DNA from: Streptomyces exfoliatus
GTDB taxonomy: Bacteria > Actinomycetota > Actinomycetes > Streptomycetales > Streptomycetaceae
Direction of reading: 5' to 3'
Length of the DNA stretch: 64,000 bases
NCBI RefSeq assembly: GCF_000725545.1
Contig: NZ_JNZP01000003.1
Location: 186,001-250,000, forward strand
Shown here: piece after piece, positions 1 to 8,224 of the stretch
Numbering within the stretch: position 1 is the stretch's first letter
How the letters are laid out: every line of letters starts with the position of its first letter
Notes under the pieces: generated by a model
Database searches by the model: none
Told to the model about the DNA's origin: nothing
What the model saw: the letters and a program-made list of their open reading frames with translations, nothing else
Made by a program: the position numbers and the translations under genes

Positions 1-308
1 GCCCGGTGGACGTCGGTGGGCGGGTGCCAGACGCCGGTGTCGCGGCGGATCTGGGCGCGGATGAGTCCGTCGACGGTGAAGAGGCTCATCTGGGTGGCGG
101 CGGTGACGGCGCCGCGGCGGCCGAACGCCGGGGCGGGATCGGTGAGTCCGTCAGGTCCGTGGGCGTCCCGGATCGCGTCGAGGGTGAGTCCGTCGGCGCC
201 GGCTCCCAGCGCGTCGCCGAGGGCGCCGCCGAGCAGACAGCCTCGTACGCGGGCGCGGAAGTCCTGTTGTTCGGCACGGCCCCACACGGCCGCGGCTGTC
301 GTGGCCAC
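1..308 (-). CDS. ADP-ribosylglycohydrolase family protein, N-terminal part (cut by window edge)
   Basis: Reading leftward from a GTG at 308-306 the frame stays open to the window edge and encodes a start of the type VATTAAAVWGRAEQQ followed by FRARVRGCLLGGALGDALGA. The GCLLGxALGDALG block is the N-terminal signature of the ADP-ribosylglycohydrolase (DraG/ARH) family, Mg-dependent enzymes that remove ADP-ribose from proteins or small molecules; a later MSLFTVDGLIRA stretch also fits. A GGGGGGAGGG ribosome binding site lies 5 to 6 bases upstream, which supports the GTG. About 102 codons are present and the metal-binding Asp residues of the C-terminal half lie outside the window, so activity cannot be judged. 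No upstream partner shares its promoter. Confidence 0.75.
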   Translation of the reverse strand, partial: MATTAAAVWGRAEQQDFRARVRGCLLGGALGDALGAGADGLTLDAIRDAHGPDGLTDPAPAFGRRGAVTAATQMSLFTVDGLIRAQIRRDTGVWHPPTDVHR

Positions 309-440
309 GTCGTGCCCTCCCCCCGTAGACCGGTCTGCGCAGCACTGTAATGGACCGGGTACGTCCGTTCGGGGGCCGGAACGTTATGTGATCCGACGCC
401 CTTCAGGCCGCTTTTGACCGAAGAGCGCCGGACCTCCACC

Positions 441-3026
441 TCACTCCGCCGGCAGGACCGGCAGCAGCTCCGGGAGGTGTCCGTCCGACGCCCTCGCCGT
501 GCGCTGCCGCTCCTCCGGGACCTCGCCGTACAGGGTCGTCCGGGGCTTCGCCGGACGACCCGCCGCCTCCGCGATGGCCTCCAGGTCGCGGATCGAGCGG
601 TACGAGCCGTAACTCGAACCGGCCATCCTGGAGATGGTCTCCTCCATCAGCGTGCCGCCCAGGTCGTTCGCGCCCGAGCGGAGCATCTCGGCGGCGCCCT
701 CGGTGCCCAGCTTCACCCAGCTGGTCTGGATGTTCGGGATGTGGGGGTGGAGGAGGAGACGGGCCATGGCGATGACCGCGCGGTTGTCGCGGACGGTCGG
801 GCCGGGGCGGGCGATGCCGGCGAGGTAGACCGGTGCGTTGGTGTGGATGAAGGGGAGGGTCACGAACTCGGTGAAGCCGCCCGTCTCCTGCTGGATGCGG
901 GAGAGGGTGCGGAAGTGGCCGAGCCAGTGCCGGGGCTGGTCCACGTGCCCGTACATCATCGTGGACGACGAGCGGATGCCCAGCTCGTGCGCCGTGGTGA
1001 TCACCTCGATCCACGTCGCCGTCGGCAGCTTGCCCTTGGTGAGGACCCAGCGGACCTCGTCGTCGAGGATCTCGGCGGCCGTGCCGGGGATCGAGTCGAG
1101 CCCGGCCTCCTTCGCGGCCGTCAGCCACTCGCGGATCGAGAGCCCGGTCCTGGTCGCGCCGTTGACGACCTCCATCGGCGAGAAGGCGTGCACGTGCATG
1201 CCGGGGACGCGCTCCTTCACCGCGCGCGCGATGTCGAAGTAGGCGGTGCCGGGCAGGTCGGGGTGGATGCCGCCCTGCATGCAGACCTCGACGGCGCCGA
1301 CGTCCCAGGCCTGCTCGGCGCGGTCCGCGACCTGGTCGAGGGAGAGGGTGTACGCGTCGGCGTCGGTACGGCGCTGGGCGAAGGCGCAGAAGCGGCAGCC
1401 GGTGTAGCAGACGTTGGTGAAGTTGATGTTCCGGGTGACGACGTACGTGACGTCGTCACCGGACACCGACTTGCGGACGTCGTCGGCGATCCTGGTGAGC
1501 GCGTCGAGCGCCGGACCGTCGGCGTGCAGCAGCGCGAGGGCCTGGGCGTCGGTGAGCCGCGTCGGGTCGTCGGCGGCGACGGCGAGGGCCTCGCGGACGT
1601 CGGCGTCGACCCGCTCCGGAACCATGCCGGGCGCGGCGGCCTCGCGCAGCGCCTCCCAGTCGCCGTACACCTCGTCGAAGTCGTCGCGCCGGTCGTGCGT
1701 ACGGCCCGTGGTGTCGATGGTGCGGTGCAGGTCGGTGCGGCCGGCGGCGGTGAACGCCTCGTCGGGCTCCTGCCAGGGCAGGCCGCGGACCTGCGCGTCG
1801 GGGTTCGCGAGGCCGGTCTCGGGGTCGGCGAGGGCGCGGACGTGCGGGAGGAGCCGGGGGTCGAGCCAGGGTTCGCCGCGCTGGACGAACTCGGGGTAGA
1901 CGCAGAGCCGTTCGCGCAGCTGGAAGCCGGCGGCGGCGGACCGCTCGGCGAGCTCCTCGATCCGGGGCCAGGGACGCTCGGGGTTGACGTGGTCGATGGT
2001 GAGCGGGGAGACGCCGCCCCAGTCGTCGATGCCGGCGGCGATGAGCCGCTCGTACTCGGAGTCGACGAGGTTGGGCGGGGCCTGGAGGCAGGCGGAGGGG
2101 CCCATGATGAGGCGGGCGACGGCGACGGTGGCGACCAGGTCGTCGAGCTCGGCGTCGGGCATGCCGCGCATGGCCGTGTCCGGCTTGGCGCGGAAGTTCT
2201 GGATGATCAGTTCCTGGACGGAGTGGTACGCGCGCGCCACGCGCCGCAGCGCGAAGAGCGACTCGGCGCGCTCCTCCAGGGTCTCCCCGATGCCGAGCAA
2301 CAACCCCGAGGTGAAGGGGACGGAGGAGCGTCCCGCGTCCTCCAGGACCCTGAGCCGGACGGCCGGTTCCTTGTCGGGGGACCCGTAGTGGGGGCCGCCG
2401 GGCTCGGACCAGAGCCGGGTCGCGGTCGTCTCCAGCATCATGCCCATGGAGGGGGCGACCGGCTTGAGGCGCTGGAAGTCGGTCCACGACAGCACGCCGG
2501 GGTTGAGGTGCGGGAGGAGCCCGGTCTCCTCCAGGATGCGGATCGCCATGGCCCGTACGTAGGCGATGGTGTCGTCGTACCCGTGCGCGTCGAGCCACTC
2601 GCGGGCCTCCGGCCACCGGTCCTCGGGCTTGTCGCCCAGGGTGATCAGGGCCTCCTTGCAGCCCATCTCGGCTCCGCGCCGGGCGATGTCGAGCACCTCG
2701 TCCGGGGACATGAACATCCCGTGGCCTGCCTTGCGCAGCTTGCCGGGGACGGTGACGAAGGTGCAGTAGTGGCACTTGTCGCGGCAGAGCCGGGTGAGCG
2801 GTATGAACACGCTCTTGGAGTACGTGATGACCCCGGGCCGCCCGGCGGCGTCGAGCCCGGCGTCCCGGACCCGCCCGGCGGAGGCGACCAGGTCCGCGAG
2901 GTCCTCCCCGCGCGCCCGCAACAGCACGGCGGCCTCGGCGACATCGAGCGCGACCCCGTCCCTGGCCCGCTTGAGGGCGCGGCGCATGGCGTTCGCGGTG
3001 GGCCGGGCTTCCTGGTGATCCGTCAT
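441..3026 (-). CDS. fbiC: Bifunctional FO synthase (CofG-CofH fusion)
   Basis: This 861-residue protein makes 7,8-didemethyl-8-hydroxy-5-deazariboflavin (FO), the chromophore of coenzyme F420, from tyrosine and the ribityl-uracil intermediate of riboflavin synthesis. Two radical SAM modules are fused: the CofG half carries CRDKCHYC near residue 85 and the CofH half carries CYTGCRFC near residue 540, each a CxxxCxxC [4Fe-4S] motif. Length and order match actinobacterial FbiC. The start ATG at 3026 precedes [20 protein letters not shown]. It stands alone on the minus strand, 96 bp from a putative F420-dependent oxidoreductase gene, and the window holds further likely F420 users (about 14.1 and 32.9 kb), so cofactor supply and use are close together. 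Confidence 0.97.
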   Translation of the reverse strand: MTDHQEARPTANAMRRALKRARDGVALDVAEAAVLLRARGEDLADLVASAGRVRDAGLDAAGRPGVITYSKSVFIPLTRLCRDKCHYCTFVTVPGKLRKAGHGMFMSPDEVLDIARRGAEMGCKEALITLGDKPEDRWPEAREWLDAHGYDDTIAYVRAMAIRILEETGLLPHLNPGVLSWTDFQRLKPVAPSMGMMLETTATRLWSEPGGPHYGSPDKEPAVRLRVLEDAGRSSVPFTSGLLLGIGETLEERAESLFALRRVARAYHSVQELIIQNFRAKPDTAMRGMPDAELDDLVATVAVARLIMGPSACLQAPPNLVDSEYERLIAAGIDDWGGVSPLTIDHVNPERPWPRIEELAERSAAAGFQLRERLCVYPEFVQRGEPWLDPRLLPHVRALADPETGLANPDAQVRGLPWQEPDEAFTAAGRTDLHRTIDTTGRTHDRRDDFDEVYGDWEALREAAAPGMVPERVDADVREALAVAADDPTRLTDAQALALLHADGPALDALTRIADDVRKSVSGDDVTYVVTRNINFTNVCYTGCRFCAFAQRRTDADAYTLSLDQVADRAEQAWDVGAVEVCMQGGIHPDLPGTAYFDIARAVKERVPGMHVHAFSPMEVVNGATRTGLSIREWLTAAKEAGLDSIPGTAAEILDDEVRWVLTKGKLPTATWIEVITTAHELGIRSSSTMMYGHVDQPRHWLGHFRTLSRIQQETGGFTEFVTLPFIHTNAPVYLAGIARPGPTVRDNRAVIAMARLLLHPHIPNIQTSWVKLGTEGAAEMLRSGANDLGGTLMEETISRMAGSSYGSYRSIRDLEAIAEAAGRPAKPRTTLYGEVPEERQRTARASDGHLPELLPVLPAE

Positions 3027-3122
3027 GGACCGAGCATACGAGCGGCTACGGACAGGCGGACCGGGACCTTCGCGGGTTGGCCCGGTCTGTCCGTGTACTC
3101 CGAAGTCGACCGAGTCGGTCGC

Positions 3123-3953
3123 TCAGAGGTACTGGGCGTACGCGTCCAGGACCCCCAGTACCTCCCGCTCACCCCCCGGCGGCAGCTGGAGGACCACCTC
3201 CTCGCAGCCCAGTTCCTCGTAGCGGGCGAGCTTGCCGGGGTTCGGGAGGACCGCGTACGGGACGACCTGGAGGGTCTTCGGGTCGCGGCCCGCCTGCTCC
3301 CAGACCTCCCGCAGGACCGGGAGGGACTCCGCCAGACCCCGGCCGCCGATCGGCATCCAGCCGTCCGTCCGCGCCGCGATCTCCGCGAAGAGCTTCGGTC
3401 CCGCCGCGCCGCCCAGGAGGGTGCGGGGCGCCCCGCCGGCGGGCTTCGGCCAGGCTTCCGAGGCGCGGACCGAGGCGCCGGACCTCCCCGCGTACGCCGT
3501 GGGCTCCGGCGCCCACAGGGCCCGCATCAGGTCGAGCCGGTCGGACGTGAGCCCACGGCGGGCCGGCCAGTCGACGCCGTGGTCGGCGGCCTCCTCGCGG
3601 TTCCAGCCGTAGCCGACACCGAGGGTGAAGCGGCCCCCGGAGAGGTGGTCGAGGGTGGCGATCTGCTTGGCGAGGGCGATCGGGTCGTGCTGGGCGACCA
3701 GCGTGATGCCGGTGCCGAGCCCGAGCCGTTCGGTGACGGCGGCGGCCTGGCCGAGCGCCACGAAGGGGTCCAGGGTCCGTCCGTACTCCCGGGGCAGCTC
3801 ACCGCCCGCCGGGTAGGGCGTGGCCCGTTCGACGGGGATGTGGGTGTGCTCGGGGAGGTAGAGCCCGGCGAACCCGCGCTGTTCGAGCTCGCGCGCGAGC
3901 CGTACCGGGGTGATGGTCTCGTCGGTCAGGAAGATCGTGGTCGAGATCCGCAT
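3123..3953 (-). CDS. LLM class F420-dependent oxidoreductase
   Basis: A 276-residue luciferase-like monooxygenase (LLM) domain protein, TIM-barrel fold. Conserved blocks are the N-terminal MRISTTIFLTDETI strand, the GFAGLYLPEHTHIPV loop, LGTGITLVAQHDPIALAKQIATLDHLSGGRFTLGVG split over two blocks, and the C-terminal GCEEVVLQLP strand. The family oxidises or reduces alcohols, imines or enoyl groups using F420 or FMN; the TIGR03619-like layout and the adjacent fbiC favour F420. The open frame runs on upstream through unrelated sequence, but the LLM homology begins at the ATG at 3953, which I take as the start. Substrate unknown. Confidence 0.88.
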   Translation of the reverse strand: MRISTTIFLTDETITPVRLARELEQRGFAGLYLPEHTHIPVERATPYPAGGELPREYGRTLDPFVALGQAAAVTERLGLGTGITLVAQHDPIALAKQIATLDHLSGGRFTLGVGYGWNREEAADHGVDWPARRGLTSDRLDLMRALWAPEPTAYAGRSGASVRASEAWPKPAGGAPRTLLGGAAGPKLFAEIAARTDGWMPIGGRGLAESLPVLREVWEQAGRDPKTLQVVPYAVLPNPGKLARYEELGCEEVVLQLPPGGEREVLGVLDAYAQYL

Positions 3954-4027
3954 AGCGGCACGGTAGGGGGTGTGGCCCGGATTTCCGAGGGGTGCGACAC
4001 GGGCGCCCGCGTCGGGAACGGGCCGCG

Positions 4028-4687
4028 TCAGGAGCGGGCCGCGTCCACCGCCCGCTGCTCCCCCGCCAGGTCCCCGTACCCGCCGTGCTCCCAGACCTTC
4101 TCGCGGAAGCGCTGGAGGGTCAGCGGGGTCCGGTCCTCGCCGGGGACGCCCTCGAAGTGGACGGTGCCGCAGCGGTGGCAGTACCAGCCGTGGGACCACA
4201 GTTCCTCGGCGCGGTGGCGGCGCCGGGTCAGGCGGGCGAAGGTGGTCCGGCGTCTGAGCACCACGGCGAGCACCGCGACGGCGGCGATCAGCGCGAGCGC
4301 GGAGATCCAGCCCAGGAACTCGTAGGCCGGCGGCTCGCCGGCGGGCACGCCCTGCGGCGGCATGTGCCAGCCGCCGAGCTCCGGCGGCTCGTGCGCGGGC
4401 GCGTCCGCGAACCACTTCCCCGCGAGGGCCCCGCCCAGGAAGGTGCCGACGGAGACGACGGCGGCGAGGACACCGAGGCAGCCGATCGTGTACGTGGGCG
4501 GCAAGGGCACCGGCGCGAGCGCGCCGGAGAGCCCCGTGGTCACCGCCCGGGTCACGGTCCGCAGGTCGCCGTCCCGGTCCCGCTCCCGGCTGCTGACCGT
4601 GTCCCGCCCCGCGAGGTACACGGCGGGCACGGCCTGCACCCGGTCCTCCCGGTCGCAGCCCGGGCAGCTGTGCGTCGTCCGGCTCAT
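4028..4687 (-). CDS. Membrane protein with terminal zinc-ribbon-like cysteine pairs
   Basis: A 219-residue protein of unknown function. The N-terminus has CPGCDRED, a CxxC pair, followed by QAVPAVYLAGRDTV; then come two hydrophobic segments (about residues 62-88 and 123-145) and a basic cytoplasmic stretch. The C-terminal part has CHRCGTVHFEG, a second CxxC pair that could complete a zinc site. The ATG at 4687 is chosen because AGGGGGAACC sits just ahead of it; an in-frame ATG 9 codons upstream lacks such a site. I know similar Streptomyces proteins only as hypothetical membrane proteins. Divergent from the GNAT gene at 4800. Confidence 0.75.
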   Translation of the reverse strand: MSRTTHSCPGCDREDRVQAVPAVYLAGRDTVSSRERDRDGDLRTVTRAVTTGLSGALAPVPLPPTYTIGCLGVLAAVVSVGTFLGGALAGKWFADAPAHEPPELGGWHMPPQGVPAGEPPAYEFLGWISALALIAAVAVLAVVLRRRTTFARLTRRRHRAEELWSHGWYCHRCGTVHFEGVPGEDRTPLTLQRFREKVWEHGGYGDLAGEQRAVDAARS

Positions 4688-4799
4688 GGTTCCCCCTGGT
4701 TCCCCGTCCTGCACAGGGTGACGGGATCATGCCACGCACGGTTCCCGGCGGGGCGGAAATCCGCCTGCGCCGCTCGCTCCCCGCGCTTACCGTGGCCCG

Positions 4800-5540
4800 G
4801 TGCTGAATCGAATCGAGACGTACTACGACGCCGTCCCCCGTTCCTCCGCCCGCGCGGAGGAGTTCGGGCCGCTGACCCTGTTCGTGCAGGAGGGGCAGGG
4901 CTGGCCCTTCTACGCCCGCCCGGCCCTCGGGGCCACCGGTGAGATCCCCGTCGAGGACGTGGAGAAGGTACGGGCCCGGCAGCGGGAGCTCGGTGTGCCC
5001 GAGGCCTTCGAGTGGGTCGCGGAGACCACCCCGGGGCTGCGGGCGGCCGTGGAGGCGAGCGGCCTCACCGTGCACGAGCATCCGCTGATGGTCCTGGAGG
5101 GCGACGGGCTCGCCGTACCGGAGCCCGAGGGCGTCACCGTACGGATGGTCGGCGCGGACGACCCCGGCCTGGACAGCGCCGTCGCCGCCCCGTACGCCGC
5201 GTTCGGCATGGCACCGCAGCCGGGGACCGCGGAGCGGATCGGCGGCCGGATCGAGGCCGGGCTGACCCGGCTCGCCGCGGCCTTCGACGGGACGGGAGGC
5301 GCTCTCTCGGCCGGCCAGCACCAGCCCGTCGGGCCCGTCTCCGAGGTCGTCGGCGTCGGCACCGTCCCGGCGGCGAGGCGCCGCGGCCTCGGGCTCGCGG
5401 TGACCGCCGCCCTGGTCGCGGACGCCCGGGCCCACGGGACGGAGCTCGTGTTCCTGTCGGCGTCGGACGCGGACGTGGCCCGGCTGTACGGCAGGCTCGG
5501 CTTCCGGACCGTCGCCACGGCGCTGATCGCGGAGGCGTAG
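4800..5540 (+). CDS. GNAT family N-acetyltransferase
   Basis: A 246-residue protein with a GCN5-related acetyltransferase fold in its C-terminal half. The acetyl-CoA pyrophosphate-binding signature is seen as VGTVPAARRRGLGLAVTAAL (R/QxxGxG/A type), followed by FLSASDADVARLYGRLGFRTV, the usual motif B helix and strand. The N-terminal half (about residues 1-100) is a second, degenerate GNAT-like domain, as in two-domain acetyltransferases. Start is GTG at 4800. It is transcribed rightward and converges on a second GNAT gene 25 bp beyond its stop; the two are not obviously related. Substrate unknown. Confidence 0.85.
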   Translation: MLNRIETYYDAVPRSSARAEEFGPLTLFVQEGQGWPFYARPALGATGEIPVEDVEKVRARQRELGVPEAFEWVAETTPGLRAAVEASGLTVHEHPLMVLEGDGLAVPEPEGVTVRMVGADDPGLDSAVAAPYAAFGMAPQPGTAERIGGRIEAGLTRLAAAFDGTGGALSAGQHQPVGPVSEVVGVGTVPAARRRGLGLAVTAALVADARAHGTELVFLSASDADVARLYGRLGFRTVATALIAEA

Positions 5541-5565
5541 GCGCACCGCCGCCGTGGGCGGGGTG

Positions 5566-6039
5566 TCAGCCCGCGACGGGGGCCTCTCTCACCATCATCA
5601 CGTCGACCGGGTCCTCGTACTCGACCGTGAACCCCGCACGCTCGTAGAGGCGGCGGGCCGCGCTGCCCTGGAGCACCTGGAGGCGGACGGGGAGCGACGC
5701 CTCGTCCGCCCGGGCGAGGAGCCCGCGCAGTACCGCCGTCCCGAGGCCCCGCCCCTGGGTCGCCGGGTCCAGGTAGAAGTGCTCCAGGTAGAGCCCTTCG
5801 CCGTTCCCGGCCGGGCGCAGGGTGACGCAGCCGGCGAAGGCGCCGTCGACCTCGATCACCGAGGTGTGCGCGGGCGAGAAGCCCTCCCGCAGCCGCTGTC
5901 GCACCCGGTGCTCGTCGTACCGGCCGAGGCGCTCCAGGTCGTCGCGCATGACGGCCGCCCTCAGCTCGGCGACGGGCTCCACGTCGTCGGCGGCGCCGGG
6001 GCGCAGTGTCCAGTTCCCGTGCTTCGTCTCCCCATCCAT
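5566..6039 (-). CDS. GNAT family N-acetyltransferase
   Basis: A compact 157-residue single-domain GCN5-related acetyltransferase. Visible are the N-terminal WTLRPGAADDVEPVAELRAAVM, the strand LYLEHFYLDPATQGRGLGTA with QGRGLG as acetyl-CoA loop, and RLQVLQGSAARRLYERAGF as motif B. The C-terminus ends in EYEDPVDVMMVREA. It probably acetylates a small amine or an antibiotic-like substrate, but nothing in the context identifies it. Tail-to-tail with the gene ending at 5540; divergent from the secreted peptide gene starting at 6108. Confidence 0.87.
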   Translation of the reverse strand: MDGETKHGNWTLRPGAADDVEPVAELRAAVMRDDLERLGRYDEHRVRQRLREGFSPAHTSVIEVDGAFAGCVTLRPAGNGEGLYLEHFYLDPATQGRGLGTAVLRGLLARADEASLPVRLQVLQGSAARRLYERAGFTVEYEDPVDVMMVREAPVAG

Positions 6040-6107
6040 GGCCGCATCCTAGGGACGCCTCCGGAGCGCCTCGTAACCGGATCGTCCCGGTCCGCGTTGG
6101 AGCGGGC

Positions 6108-6323
6108 ATGAAGAAGATCCTCACCGCAGCCGCCCTGACCGCCTTCGCCGCCGCGGGTCTCGCGGGTGCCACCGCCGGGACCGCCGCCGCCGACACCGGC
6201 GGCGTGAACCTGCCCTCGGTCGTGCCGCTCAGCGGCGTCCTGACCCCCAAGGCCAAGCCGGCCGGCACGCCCGACCTGCCGCCCGCCAACGCTGCGGTGG
6301 AGCGCCTGCTGCCCGGTCGCTGA
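6108..6323 (+). CDS. Small secreted protein
   Basis: A 71-residue protein with a classical Sec signal peptide: MKKILTAAALTAF, an Ala-rich hydrophobic core and a probable cleavage after TAAA-D at about residue 29. The mature part is about 42 residues, rich in Pro, Leu and Val (GGVNLPSVVPLSGVLTP), with no cysteine. A GGAG lies 6 bases before the ATG at 6108; an upstream in-frame ATG would give a charged leader with no export signal. Function unknown; small secreted proteins of this type are common in Streptomyces, sometimes surface-associated. Confidence 0.72.
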   Translation: MKKILTAAALTAFAAAGLAGATAGTAAADTGGVNLPSVVPLSGVLTPKAKPAGTPDLPPANAAVERLLPGR

Positions 6324-6342
6324 GCGCCTACGGCGAGAAAGA

Positions 6343-6380
6343 CGAAAGTGGCGGGACCCCCCACGGGCCCGCCACTTTCG
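6343..6380. terminator. Bidirectional intrinsic terminator
   Basis: A perfect 13-bp inverted repeat, CGAAAGTGGCGGG with CCCGCCACTTTCG, separated by 12 bases, lies between two convergent genes (stops at 6323 and 6420). It is placed to end both transcripts. No U-run follows, as is usual in Streptomyces. Confidence 0.85.
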
Positions 6381-6419
6381 CGTTCTTCGGATGACTCAGG
6401 GTTCAGCTGCGGCTGCCGG

Positions 6420-7985
6420 TCAGTCGGCGACCACCAGCGAGGGGGTCTCCTTGGTGAGGACCTCGCCCCGGAAGAACGCCGGGCTCCTGCGCTGCATGAC
6501 CAGCATGATCACCACGCCGAGGAGCAGCAGGCCGACGCCGATCACGAAGACCGAGCCGACGCCGAGGACGGCGGAGCCGGAGCCGTACGCCGGGTCCCAC
6601 ATGTCGTACAGCGTCTTGCCGAAGACGGCGGTGAGCATGAGGCCGCCGAGGAGCGGCATCAGGCCCTTGTAGGCGAAGTCGCGGCCGGAGCGGAACAGCT
6701 CGGCGCGGAAGTACCGGACGCAGGCGAAGGCCGTGAGCGCGTAGTAGAAGCAGATCATCAGGCCGAGCGCGTAGATCGTGTCGATCAGCACGTTCTCGCT
6801 GACCAGGGTCATCACGGTGTAGAAGACGCCGGTGGCGACGCCGGCCACGACGGTGGCCTTGCCCGGGGTCTTGAAGACCGGGTGGACCTTGGTGAAGGAC
6901 TTCGGCAGCGCCTCGTACGTGGACATCGCGAGGACCGTGCGGGCCACCGGGATGAAGGTCGTCTGGAGGCTGGCGGCGGCGGAGGCGAGGACGGCGACGA
7001 AGAGCAGGATGCCCAGGGTCGGGCCCATGACGGGTCCGGCGAGTGCGGCGAAGACGTTGTCGGAGGTCTCCGGGTTGGCGAGGCCGAGGCCCTCCTCGCC
7101 GGAGCCGACGGCCATCTGCGCGGCGATGCCGGTGGCGAGGTACGAGGCGACGAGCACGACCATCGCGATGAGCGCGGCGCGGCCGGGGGTCTTCGCGCTG
7201 CCGGTGGTCTCCTCGTTGGTCGCCATGCAGGCGTCCCAGCCCCAGTACATGAAGATCGAGAGCGAGAGGCCGGCGGTGAAGGCGGCGAAGGACTGGACCG
7301 CGAAGGGGTTCATCCAGGACCAGGAGAAGGAGACCGAGGTCTCGAAGTCGCCGGCCTTCGACAGCGCCATCGCCACGAAGGCGACGAGGACGACGAGCTG
7401 GAGGCCGACGAGGGCGTACTGGAGGCCCTTGGTGGCGGTCATGCCGCGGTAGCTGATCGCGGTGGCGACGGCGATGAGCGTGAGGCAGGTGAGGATGTGG
7501 ACGGCCTTGTTGTCGTCCAGGGCGGCGATGGACTCGCTGCCGCTGAGCTCACCCGCGAGGAGCCAGAAGTAGGAGGTGGCGACGCCGGCGAGGTTGGAGA
7601 GCACGATGATCGTCGCGATGACGAGGCCCCAGCCGCACATCCAGCCGATCTTGGGGCCGAAGGCCTTCACGGTCCAGGTGAAGGAGGTGCCGCAGTCCGG
7701 CATGACCTTGTTGAGTTCCCGGTACGCGAAGGCGACGAGGAGCATCGGGAGGAAGCCCGCGAGGAAGATCGCGGGCATCTGCAGGCCGACCTCGCCGGCC
7801 GTGGAGCCGAGCGTGGAGGTCAGACAGTAGACGGGGGCGACGGTCGAGATGCCGATGACGGCACTGCCCATCAGCCCGACGGAGTTCCCGCCGAGGCCCT
7901 TCTTGCGCACGCCGTTCGCGTCGCCGGGGGCGTTGACGCCCCTTACCGTGTCTCCGGCCTGGGGCCGCGCTTCCACCTGAGTCAT
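6420..7985 (-). CDS. APC family amino-acid permease
   Basis: A 521-residue polytopic membrane protein with about 12 hydrophobic helices. The first helix carries GSAVIGISTVAPVYCLTSTL, equivalent to the unwound TM1 substrate-binding stretch of APC transporters, and the CGTSFTWTVKAFGP and GWGLVIATIIV blocks follow the family. It imports an amino acid, amine or polyamine with a cation. I place the start at ATG 7985 (TQVEARPQAGDTV); a GTG ten codons upstream is possible and neither has a clear ribosome binding site. It is a single gene with its own promoter region, which holds a 20-bp near-palindrome at 8119-8138. Confidence 0.88.
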   Translation of the reverse strand: MTQVEARPQAGDTVRGVNAPGDANGVRKKGLGGNSVGLMGSAVIGISTVAPVYCLTSTLGSTAGEVGLQMPAIFLAGFLPMLLVAFAYRELNKVMPDCGTSFTWTVKAFGPKIGWMCGWGLVIATIIVLSNLAGVATSYFWLLAGELSGSESIAALDDNKAVHILTCLTLIAVATAISYRGMTATKGLQYALVGLQLVVLVAFVAMALSKAGDFETSVSFSWSWMNPFAVQSFAAFTAGLSLSIFMYWGWDACMATNEETTGSAKTPGRAALIAMVVLVASYLATGIAAQMAVGSGEEGLGLANPETSDNVFAALAGPVMGPTLGILLFVAVLASAAASLQTTFIPVARTVLAMSTYEALPKSFTKVHPVFKTPGKATVVAGVATGVFYTVMTLVSENVLIDTIYALGLMICFYYALTAFACVRYFRAELFRSGRDFAYKGLMPLLGGLMLTAVFGKTLYDMWDPAYGSGSAVLGVGSVFVIGVGLLLLGVVIMLVMQRRSPAFFRGEVLTKETPSLVVAD

Positions 7986-8118
7986 GAACAGGACGTTAAA
8001 TGCTGCGGTTTCCACATCCGGAAGATCGAACTCCGCCAGCCTGATCGATCACCGCCTTACTTTGCGCGGGTCGAAGCGGACACCCGCCAATGATTGAAAG
8101 ATCGACGACCCGGACAGC

Positions 8119-8138
8119 CCGACCAACTGGTAGGTCGG
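8119..8138. promoter_or_regulatory. Candidate operator upstream of the permease
   Basis: CCGACCAACTGGTAGGTCGG is an imperfect palindrome (16 of 20 positions symmetric) lying about 134 bp ahead of the permease start and about 86 bp past the aldehyde dehydrogenase stop. CCGACC-N8-GGTCGG is the general shape of TetR or GntR operators. The regulator is not identified. The rest of 7986-8224 is comparatively AT-rich near 8170-8215 and shows no gene. Confidence 0.45.
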
Positions 8139-8224
8139 TCGAGCCGTGTCCGCTATGCGGGAACCGCAGCCATGCCCCATATGTCCGTTTTCAAATTTTC
8201 CGAAGGAAATTTTCGGCCACGTCC

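Noticed and set aside
414..4325. Very long rightward open frame opposite fbiC and the neighbouring LLM gene
   Set aside because: It is antisense to clearly identified genes, has a low-complexity Val/Gly/Asp/Arg-rich product without any domain, and arises from third-position GC bias. The same applies to the long antisense frames opposite the permease (6348-8093), the hydrolase (9838-12378), afsR (17387-20218) and the acyl-CoA ligases.
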